This document shows positions 55,241 through 64,000 of a DNA stretch of 64,000 nucleotides, piece by piece (position 1 is the stretch's first letter; every line of letters starts with the position of its first letter). A program made the translations under genes and the position numbers. Under the pieces are notes generated by a model. That model made no database searches, was not told the DNA's origin, and worked only from the letters and a program-made list of their open reading frames with translations. The DNA is from Zelopaecilomyces penicillatus (taxonomy: Eukaryota; Ascomycota; Sordariomycetes; Hypocreales; Pseudodiploosporaceae): NCBI GenBank assembly GCA_005765155.1, contig VCCP01000001.1, positions 5,766,001-5,830,000 of the forward strand, given 5' to 3'.

Positions 55241-58128
55241 CGAACCCAAGGAGTTGCGAACTTGAAGGGAAGAAGGAGGATTCTAGCGCAACTCTCAGCA
55301 ACGCAGGTACTACGTGAGGAAAAGGGCGTGGGCTGCAGGCTAGAGGTCTGTCTTGCTTCGTCTACTATTAATACCTCGATTGCTAATTGAGTTTTCTTAG
55401 CCAGCACCTGTGCATGTGACAAGAAACTGGAGACGCAAGTGCTGAGCTATCCTATGCACAAAGTACATGTACAGATTAGTGTCTTTCCATCAGCTGTGTG
55501 TTTCTTATCACAGCTGGTCTACTTTAGAGCCAGGCAGTGTACCCTAGTAGGTGCTGCCGTACGAGAACACACGAGAGATTCATTCAAGATGACCACAAAG
55601 TTGACAATGGATGAAATTAGCCTGCTAGGCTATGAGGAAGGCAAGATGGCGAAGACGGTGAGATGAGCGGCGCATTGGCTAAGACCCTTGGAAGACGGCA
55701 ACGACGGCGGCGGGCCGAGATGGATAGGGAAAGAGGAAGGGAATGAAACTGAGACAGAAAGATCAAAAAAGAAGAGTACCTAACGCTTAACTCCATGTAA
55801 TACGGGTATAGGTAGAGGCTGATTGATGTTGGCCATGAAGTGGAGAGCCAGCATTCGCTGAATGCCTCATCCGACTGGCCTGGGCGGACCACCAAGGTAG
55901 TATGCAGTACAAATCGATTGTGCGGGTGAGCACCGGCACGTGGCTCTTGTGTGCGCTGTCAAAGAGATTCGACAGGCACAGAAGACAAGCAGTCAGCTTG
56001 GGCCCTAATCCACAAACCCTGTTGGATGCTTCGTGGCAACAGAGATGCAGAAGATCCGAGCCTCTCAACCGCGATCAACCTCAGTACTGCTAGATAGCAG
56101 TCACCCCCGAAGGCTCTGGCGGTACGTAGTATAATAAATCTGCATTTAGGTGCTGGATCTGAACAGAAGATGAGCAAGTGGGTGTCATGTGTTTGGGGTA
56201 CTCACGTCTGAGCTAGGTGCTTGGCATCGTTTCATCCCTCCTGCCCATGCCCGCACACAGTAGCCGCTACAAGAAACATACTGTGACGGTAACCTGCATT
56301 CGATGTTGGTTAACAACAGGTTGCACTTTTGTTAGGAGGTTTACCAGTTTTATGGCTATTGGTCAGTGGAAACACACCAAGGGCGAGGCATGGTTCTCGA
56401 CTGTCAAAATACATCACGTGATGCTGATTGCTCTGACCGACATAGGGAGTTTAGGTCACCCAGACGAGGATTCGTAAGAGATGAGTCCAATAGTAAGTAC
56501 CTTGCCATTTTGTCGAGACATTCCATTGCCTATCTATATCATTCCTCAATGAACGATGATGCTAGAAGAGTAGTGATAACTTGGCGATTCTGTTGATCAA
56601 GACACCAAGGGTATCAAAACATATGTTCATTAAATTGGTGACCATAGACACTTCTGGGGAGCTTGCTGCTGCAGCCCCCTTCGATTTTGGGCTGGACGGG
56701 CTAGGACTATACTAAGTGAGCAAGTCCTTTTGCCTATTATTTTTTGTGCCAAAAATCCTTAAAGTAGACAATGCTGGTTGCTGCTCAGGTTGTTTCTTCA
56801 AAGTATAAATCATTAACCGTGATGGATACTTTTCCCCATTGAACCCCCGCGGGGAGATGGAGCTACGGTACACGTTGTGGTGATGATCAACTTCGTAGAA
56901 TTGTAGTTTGGAACCAATATTCGGCAGAGACAATCGCACTGTAGCTTCTTTGCACACAGGTCTCGGGATTTGGCCGATGTTTTGCCGCAGCATTCAAATT
57001 CTCAACGCTTGACTCGGGCTGGAGACCGTTTCCTTCCTATCTCTTTATTGATGAAATGCAATTACCTCGCCACACTAAAAACGGGGATTCAAGTCATTTT
57101 GACAGGGGCTGTTGCTGTTTGCTTCACCAAGTGCCATCGGACTTTATAATGGCCATATAGTTTGTTTTCTAGATGACAACGAAGCTGACTTTTCCTACTG
57201 CTATTTAGAGGCTGCGCGACATTATCATCTTTCTACTTGATAGATATTAATTATTCAAGTCTCTGGTATATACACTGGGCGCCTCTTATCTTAAGCGACT
57301 ACCAAAAGTCCCGTTATCATACATCCGTCCACTGAGCTAGAAGGCGGATAACTACTGCACGTACCTGGTAGCACTCGCTGTGGGCGGATGGATCTGCTTG
57401 ATTCTATAATGATGGGTATAATAGGTCGGCACAATAATTACATCTTAACTACTAAGGGCGGGTTTGCAGCCCTTACTCGTGCGCCCAGTTTGTACGAATA
57501 GAACGGGCCGTATATTATCATCCTGTCACATTACCACCCATTATTACCACCAAGTGTCAGTGCGTGTGGCGCTCTAGTTTTGTTTCAGGATGGCAAACGT
57601 CATGCTGCAACGTCGGATGTTTTGTTCCAGTATGAAACAATTATCCAGGGTCTATTGCTGCCTTTATCCTTCATGTCACCTGCTCGCTTTCCCTGCCATC
57701 GAGTCCCTTTGCCTCATTACGTGTGAATTATAGTCTGATCGCAGCGGCCATTGAAGTTCAAAATCATCCTCACACACACTTAAAACACGCCATAGCGCGG
57801 ACTCATCTCTGTCGGCCTATGTCTTTACGGAAGTGGTGGTTCCCTACATGCGACAACTGACTTAGTAATCAGCGAACAGCGGTTCGAGCAGACTGCGCAT
57901 ATGCATCATGTATGAGTGGTGCTAATGAATAGGCGCTATATCAATCAATTACCGCATTTCAAGGTTGTAGTACTAGTAGAAGGTTACGCTGCAATCCTAC
58001 CAGCACACGTCCAACAGTCGCTGCCAACCGACTCTGGCATGTACCTGTAAATGGAGCTGCAGGCCATCGGACAGAGGATAATGGAAATTCATGAGGCATG
58101 GCAATCTAGGCAGTAGGTAAGGGGATAG

Positions 58129-58161
58129 CTACCTACCTACTTTAGGTACCTAGGTAGGTAG
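58129..58161. repeat. Perfect 11-base inverted repeat (CCTA/TAGG hairpin)
   Basis: CTACCTACCTA at 58129-58139 is the exact reverse complement of TAGGTAGGTAG at 58151-58161, separated by 11 bases that include GGTACC. It could fold as a hairpin or cruciform. It has no terminator-like T run. Confidence 0.8.
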
Positions 58162-60089
58162 ATACCTACTGAGTTTGGGTGCTATACCTATCAGTTGGAG
58201 TATCATCGTGGGATGGCGTTTGGTAAGGGCAACTCACGGAAACATGTCAACTGCCCACTGTGGCTGTGAATTAGGTTATTGTACTTAATAGGGCGTGCCT
58301 GCATAATTGAATTGTACGGAACCGTCCGCACTATTCGTTTTACTTGGCGACAGCATCCTGTGCAGTTTACAAAATGCAAGATAGGGTTTGTGACGGCTTC
58401 AAAATACACTTCTGTATGCAGACGTGACTGTGTCCGTCTATGGTCAAGGCTGGCTGGCTGCCTTATTCCCACGACTTTATTCCCTTCTTCGACCCATTTC
58501 TCTGTTTTCTCTCGCCTCACCAACATCCTACCAATCATAAGAGTCCGGGCCGCAATTCACTGAGGTACGACCATCTCCGTGCGTACTCTGTGTGTTTTTC
58601 GTACGAGACAACTCACCAAGTACTCAACAGACTACGGTACTCACAGATTGGTTGACTGAGAACTGATGTGGCCCAACCACCAGATCATGCATAGGCAGCT
58701 TACGCACATAGCAGTAGGCACCTAGTCTTGCCATATGCCGTCTCTGCTGCAAATCAGCGTTTCTGCTCAAAGTCGACGATGAAGGAATAAAAGGGACGGA
58801 CCAGCCGCAGGGACCAGACCGGGCAAACCAGACCAACAAAGGGGTGCGGACCCGTGAGCCTAGTTGTCTCGATCTGCACGCCATTCCAGCAGGGAGCACG
58901 GAGTTGTCTGTGTCGCGTGTGCAGGGTCGTTTGGTATCGTTATGGTTGTCAGTTTGTGGCCCCGGCTGGTTGGTGTGCGTGCTGATGATGGATTGCTTCT
59001 GATTAGACGGACGTTCAGGCTCATTCTTCCTTTTGCCTCACACCCCCTGGTCCCTGACCAGCCAGCCCCTGAACTTCCAGTGCTGTATTACTACTCGCCT
59101 GCCTTTGTAAAACTGGTTTGTCTAGGTCGTTACCTAACTTTCGATGCTGGCTGTTTTGTCCGCTAACAAAATCAAACAGCCTCCCCGCTGACGCAAGTTA
59201 CAGCCGCTCGGCGCTGAGGCTAGCTCCCCGCTGGACTAGCTCCATTAAGACAGTGGAGCGCTTTTTACCTAACTACAGAGCACCGCCTTTTGACATTCCC
59301 CAGGCTACCATTACAAATCTGGGATCCATTGGTTTGACTCCACGGCGGCGGAACCCTTTCGGGGGCAAGCCGGCATGACTACAGGCACACGTACAGGCAC
59401 CTGTGCACTGTAAGAGCCGTTACTGTAACTGATCGCCTTGTACAGTGGTGTACATCCATACCAAGTACCTAACTTGACGCTACCTAGACGGGAGTTACGA
59501 AGACAACCCAGATTAGTATTCCTACATTGACAAAGATAACGATTTCCGTTAGATGTCCATTGCGCCGCTTCTCTTACTCGGACGGCACGGCCTGCGTTGC
59601 CTGCATTCTTGCAAGCCCACAAAGCCGATAACCTTTTGGCTTCCCCTTTGACCTCTCGCATTCCGCATCTAATCCACAGCCACGTGCAGACCCTGTACAC
59701 GCGGAACCTGCGCCTTTTGCCAAGTGTTTGGCTGTCCGTCTCATGTCGGGTTAAACCTTCGCCGTCAGACTCTCCCCTCTCCCGTCTCCCGAGCCCCGCG
59801 AATCTGCAGTCCCGTCGGATCTTACATACAAGCAAAAAGCTCCCGGCCCGAACCCGTCTGTTTGGTGATGAACCTTGCGCTGGCCTCCTCTGCCTGCATT
59901 CACCTTGCTCCCCGGCATCGCCAGTAGGTTTGTGTGCTGCTGTGTTTGGATTGCGCAAGCCTCTCGTAGCCTACCCAAGACCGCTTGGTTACGTGACTGC
60001 AGCGAGCCTGGCCAAGCCATCAGCGACGATACCCGCAGCGACCTCACACCCCATTCGGTATTCGATTTCGCCCAGCATCGTTTGGGTCC

Positions 60090-63034
60090 ATGGATGCTGC
60101 ACATATTTTCCGTCAGGGCCTGGGAACTGTGCCTCCCCGACATCCAACACAGACTTTCGCCCACCCTCGGAAGCCGCCTCACGCCCACGACGACCTCTCA
60201 GATGGCGACTCTTCCGGTCCTCGAGTCGCTCATACGTTGACAGCATGCTGTCGCTGTCGTCAAGTAAGAGAGATATAAATAGCGCATCATCTGTCGTTTC
60301 GAAATTCACTTTTGCTAATTATCTTCATCACAGAGGAAAACCCGGTGTGATCCCACCCTGCCGCGCTGTCTTCCTTGCGAGAGGTCAGGTTCCACGTGCG
60401 AATACCTCGACACCGCAAAAGGCCGGAAAATTAACCGGTACTATGTCATCAAACTGCAAGACAAGGTCAGGGCCCTCGAGGCTGAACTTGGCCAGTATAC
60501 AGATGAGGATGGCGACTATCCCTCCACTCGCGAGGACATGATACGCCCGGGAGGCATGGTTCGTCTCAGCACTAGTGACGAGACACCAAGATACCTTGGG
60601 CCCACGAGCGGCATCGCCATGACCAGACTTCTAATGGCTGAGGCCAAGCGGTTCACTGAAACCAATAAGATCTCGGAGCTAATTCCAGAGGTCCGCGCCA
60701 GAGGTCAGGCTCGCATGCAATCCATTCAGATGTCCGGGTCGGCATCAAGCAGGAAAAAGAGCTACCCCATGGTCAGCGAGCACCCTGCCGACAGCCTTCC
60801 CACACGAGCTGTAGTTGATAAGTTGATCGAGATCTACTTCAAGAAAGGTATGCCTTGCTGGCCCAAAGACCTCCCGTGCGTTGACAAGAGCTGATGTCCG
60901 TAGCCCAGCTTTACTGGCCCGCTCTCCATGAAAAGGTATTTGCAGCGGATTTGGAAGCAGTATATAATGGAGATACCGATCCGTATAATAATTTTGTTGT
61001 GCGCATGGTGATTGCTGTAAGCTTGCAGAAGCTAGACACCCAATACGCTGGCCTGGCGGATAGCTACTACCTGGCTGCAATGAAGTATGTTGAAGATGTC
61101 ATTCGACCCAAGGATCTCAAAACGATACAATGTCTAGTCCTGATTGGACAGTATTCTCTTCTGACACCAACTCGCACCCCGGTGTATTATGTTATTGGGC
61201 TTGCTACGAGAATCTGTCAGCAAGAGGGGTTGACCGATGAGAAGACTATAACGACAGGCTATAATCTGAACCCTCAAATAATCGACATGCGCCGACGGCT
61301 CGTCTGGATAGTGGCATCGATGGAACTTGGGCTTTCCTACTACATGGGCCGCCCAAGCGCATTCGCTACAAGCGATGAGCGAATGGACGTTGGGTTTTTT
61401 GCCGCAGTTGACGATGAGAATATCCTGGAAAGCGGGATCCAACCTGGTCCTCCGAACAAGAGCAAAATTCTGACAATACACCTCTACAAAGTTCGGGTTC
61501 ATCAGGCCGAGATCAGGAGAACTCTATATGAGAAGAAGAGGCCAGAGCCTAGGGGTGACGCTCATCCGTGGTTTGACAGCATGGAGAAAAGACTGCAGGA
61601 TTGGTTAGAAGCTGCTCCGGAAGACCCTCCATGGGCCAAGTCTTGGTACGTAACAGCGTTCTTATCAGCGACAATATATTTAGATGCTAACATGGAACGT
61701 TGAGGTTTTCTTGTAGTTATCATCTCCTCAGATTGCTGATGTATCGGCCATCACCTCAAGTATCACAGCCATCTCCTCGTGCTGCCCTGATTTGTTTCGA
61801 AAGCGCGGCATCTGCTATTACACTGTCCCAGAAACACATAGAGAGCGGGGTGATTGATATCACCTGGGTCTTCGTCCTGAACCTGAACGTGTCAGTCAGC
61901 ACTCTGCTTTGGACGACTTCGTACCCAGAAGTTCGGCAGACCCACCCTCGAGAAGAGGTGGAATCTCTTGTCAACACAGCATTGGAATGTCAGGACCGTT
62001 GTGCGGAACGCTGGATCGGCACCACCGCCACCTCTCAGCTCTATACTATATTCTCCAAGGCATGCTTGCAAAGTTATGATGCGCGAGCGCCTAATGATCT
62101 TATACCCGCATTCTCGTTCGCAAGCCCACCACCTGGCAGTGAACAGCAGTCGTCACCCGAGAGCTATGCTCAGTCAACAGCCTCGCAAATGCCCTACATG
62201 AATCCACCTCAGTTCGGCTATGTATTCGACTCGCCACCAGAGTCTATGAATGCTTATGCATTCGATCCCAACTTTCCACCCCCGCAACCAAGCTTCAGGT
62301 CTAACTCGATCTTTTGTAATCCGGCGACTGACAATAATGGCCGACGATTCTCGTACTTCCCACCTGATTTTACCCAGATGGGCGAGGCCGCACCTGATGA
62401 TCCTTCACAACACATCGCTGCGCCAGATCAGATGCCGAATCATTTGCCAACACCCCCCGAGTCACTTGCGCCAGGCAATATGTCAAGTACGCCAAGAACA
62501 ACGCTGTCACCCCCGGGGATGTCCCATCATACTCCAAATATGTCCGCTGCTTCCCCAGTGCTCACACAGCAATCTATGCAGAAAAATATGTCCCCACCTC
62601 GCCATAAGCCAATGTTATCTCAAGTGCCACATGGCCAGCCGCCGCAAGCATATGGAGCCCCCCGAATTGCCAACCCAGTTCCCCAGCAGCGGCCATTGCC
62701 GCCAACCCCAACGAGTATGTCCGAATGGTTCACGCCGCCGCCGCAATTCATCTCGCCGTATAATTTTGGGTCTATGGGCAACAGCTTCTTCAATGAGGCC
62801 ATGCAAGGAGGCAACCACTTTAATGACGGTCATGGGCCCGGGCTTGGACTACAAAATATCGCCGCCAGCATCGAGGCTAGCGGAGCACCATATGGCTACC
62901 TTCCCGGCAGACAGGGTAGTCTTTCGCATTCGCAGCAGATAGAACTCATGAATGTGTTGGAAACTGAGGGTGTGGGCGACATGGAGGCGTTCTTGAGCGC
63001 CAACGTAAACATGGGCGAAAACAGATGGTACTAA
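60090..63034 (+). CDS. Zn2Cys6 transcription factor with fungal-specific middle domain, 915 aa
   Basis: This is a second nuclear regulator, unlike its neighbour in sequence. Four exons: 60090-60263, 60334-60847, 60904-61645 and 61717-63034, totalling 915 residues. The zinc cluster has Cys53, 56, 63, 70, 73 and 80 (CCRCRQRKTRCDPTLPRCLP, then CERSGSTC), spacing x2-x6-x6-x2-x6. It is split by the first intron. A linker and coiled coil follow (NRYYVIKLQDKVRALEAELG). The middle homology domain spans about residues 230-560 (LYWPALHEKVFAADLEAVYN; VYYVIGLATRICQQEGL; MRRRLVWIVASMELGLSYYM), including the joined AKSCYHLLRLLMYRPSP. The C-terminal 300 residues are Pro/Gln/Ser/Met-rich, with repeated PPESxx and MSPP-like words, as in activation regions. 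A long C-rich leader precedes it. I cannot assign it to a named regulator. Confidence 0.9.
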
Positions 63035-63501
63035 ATCATGTATCTGGTTAGGGTTTGGAGAGCAGGTTGAGCGAAATTCGAGAGGTTACAACGTCATCTA
63101 GCGCGGACTTACAAGGACATAAGAAGGAAGAACTGGTTACTATTTCGAACCGGGCGTTAAGGCGACGGAGAGGATAAAAAGAGAGGGAAAATAAGAGTCT
63201 ATTGGATTTAAAACTTGGTTATAACAATGCTTTCGTTTGAATATAGTTAGCTAAAGTTGTCTATTGCAAGGAACAAGTGCATTTCATATGCTTGCATACC
63301 CCCCTGAGACATCTATTGCAAAATTGAATGTCCTAGATTTTGTTGTTTGGCATCAAATCATCGCACTGAGAGGATTGTCTCTTGTTTCTTTGCTTCATTT
63401 GAAACAGAGGTAAGCCCACACGCTGTTCACTCAAGCCATCTTTAGCAATGCTACGAATAGGTGCAAGAAAAGGGCTTGGTATCCTGGTACATATACAACA
63501 T
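63035..63501. other. Convergent 3' intergenic region at right edge
   Basis: A 467-base tail-to-tail spacer between the second regulator and the partial gene at the edge. No feature is supported. Confidence 0.5.
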
Positions 63502-64000
63502 CTACGCTCCCGTCGACTCCCCGAGGTCGAGTTTGGTTATGCCCTCGTTCACGCTATTCACCTTGCTACTGGCCGCCTTTTTGGCGCGCTTTTTGTGCTT
63601 TGCGATACCCGTCACCAAAGGGGCCTCGCGTACCCACCGCGCGATCGCGGCGGCCCTTTCTGTCAGAATGGGATACTCCCTGCCATCCTCCGCCGACCAT
63701 CGCCGCAGGGGGGGATTGTTGTCAACGCCAGAATTAGATGGTACAGTGCTGTTGCTCCTGCTCGCGGTTGACGGAACGTCTGCAGGCTTGGCAGCGAATA
63801 GAGTTTGATCTTGCTCAGCCCTCTTCTCACGGGCTTTGATGGCGGCACGGAAAGAGGCTTCGTCCGTGACGCGCTCGTCATCTAGAGCATCTATAATTGC
63901 CTGTTCGCGGATGCGCTCCCGCCGCCTCTCCTCGGTGGCATCCTCAGCTGACCCGCCATTCAGAAGTATGGCAGCAGCAGCAGACGCGGCGTGGCACGGT
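63502..64000 (-). CDS. Unknown protein, C-terminal part only (cut by window edge)
   Basis: On the minus strand an open frame enters from the right edge and stops with TAG at 63502-63504. About 165 C-terminal residues are visible. The segment begins with an Ala-rich stretch and becomes charged and helical (EERRRERIREQAIIDALDDE, then ASFRAAIKARE). A Ser/Asn-rich linker follows. Next comes a conserved-looking block (LRRWSAEDGREYPILTERAA, IARWVREAPLVTGIAKHKK), and the end is basic (KKRAKKAASSKVNSVNEG). I do not recognise it. The frame contains no ATG-started reading of this length inside the window, so start, introns and full size are unknown. Its composition and uninterrupted length support a real gene; the opposite-strand frames over the same bases look like shadows. 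Confidence 0.65.
   Translation of the reverse strand, partial: PCHAASAAAAILLNGGSAEDATEERRRERIREQAIIDALDDERVTDEASFRAAIKAREKRAEQDQTLFAAKPADVPSTASRSNSTVPSNSGVDNNPPLRRWSAEDGREYPILTERAAAIARWVREAPLVTGIAKHKKRAKKAASSKVNSVNEGITKLDLGESTGA

Larger units (their letters stand above)
54663..60089. other. Long divergent gene-poor region between two regulators
   Basis: These 5.4 kb show no gene I can support. Open frames are short and overlap on both strands. TAGG/CCTA clusters lie at 55172-55240 and 58113-58170, the latter forming a perfect 11-base inverted repeat. The last 500 bases (59,590-60,089) are C-rich and probably form the leader of the second regulator. A 93-codon minus-strand frame at 56712-56993 is the least random-looking, but shows no family. 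Confidence 0.5.

Noticed and set aside
56712..56993. 93-codon minus-strand frame in the gene desert
   Set aside because: Composition is moderately protein-like, but there is no recognisable family, no splice partner and no clear promoter; left as non-coding.
59311..59958. 215-codon minus-strand frame
   Set aside because: Its composition (Arg, Gly, Cys, Trp mixture) is that of the complement of a C-rich leader; no domain or plausible splicing.
59597..60541. 314-codon open frame on the plus strand
   Set aside because: It overlaps the second regulator's first exons in another frame and is rich in Ser/Pro/Arg, as expected from C-rich leader DNA; the regulator frame carries the zinc cluster.

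Overview
The window is nuclear DNA of a filamentous ascomycete (Pezizomycotina, most likely a Sordariomycete and perhaps Hypocreales). The evidence is: short 49-110 base GT-AG introns, compact intergenic spaces, an Hsp20-class heat-shock gene, a family-7 cellulase with a secretion signal, two Zn2Cys6 regulators with fungal-type middle domains, and a SNF5 protein ending in a GATA-like finger. There is no ribosomal RNA, convincing tRNA, CRISPR array or intact transposon.

Bases 1-24,600 are dense housekeeping territory. In order: an unknown 524-residue protein (+), a His/Gly-rich Hsp20 chaperone (-), the copper chaperone COX17 (+), an unknown 139-residue coiled-coil protein (-), the chaperonin subunit CCT4 (-) divergent from the 26S proteasome ATPase RPT1 (+), a Cys-rich unknown (-), cytochrome c1 (-) divergent from RanGAP RNA1 (+), an unknown 266-residue protein (-), the proteasome alpha subunit PRE10 (+), and the nucleolar protein POL5 (-). 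The themes are protein quality control, respiratory-chain assembly and ribosome biogenesis. Three divergent gene pairs in the window share promoters of 330-460 bases.

Bases 24,591-29,890 show no supportable gene and carry degenerate TAGG/CCTA runs. They lead into the mitotic phosphatase CDC25 (+). Next come a CwfJ/Drn1-type protein (-) divergent from the very long UTP20 (+), the mitochondrial zinc-finger chaperone partner ZIM17 (-) divergent from a secreted CAP/PR-1 protein (+), and a SNF5/SFH1 chromatin-remodelling subunit (+).

Bases 47,700-64,000 look more accessory. A GH7 cellulase (+) with a TATA box and CreA-type motifs lies tail-to-tail with a Zn2Cys6 regulator (-). After about 5.4 kb without genes comes a second, unrelated Zn2Cys6 regulator (+). 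The 3' end of an unknown gene (-) runs off the right edge.

Most multi-exon models were rebuilt by hand from splice signals and reading-frame continuity. Notable architecture: RPT1 and PRE10 both have a first coding exon that is only the ATG, RPT1 appears to use a GC-AG intron, and the zinc cluster of the first regulator is split by a 20-base exon. I did not find a clearly novel multi-gene system. The best leads are the shared exon layout of the proteasome genes, the cellulase/regulator block and several unrecognised conserved-looking proteins.
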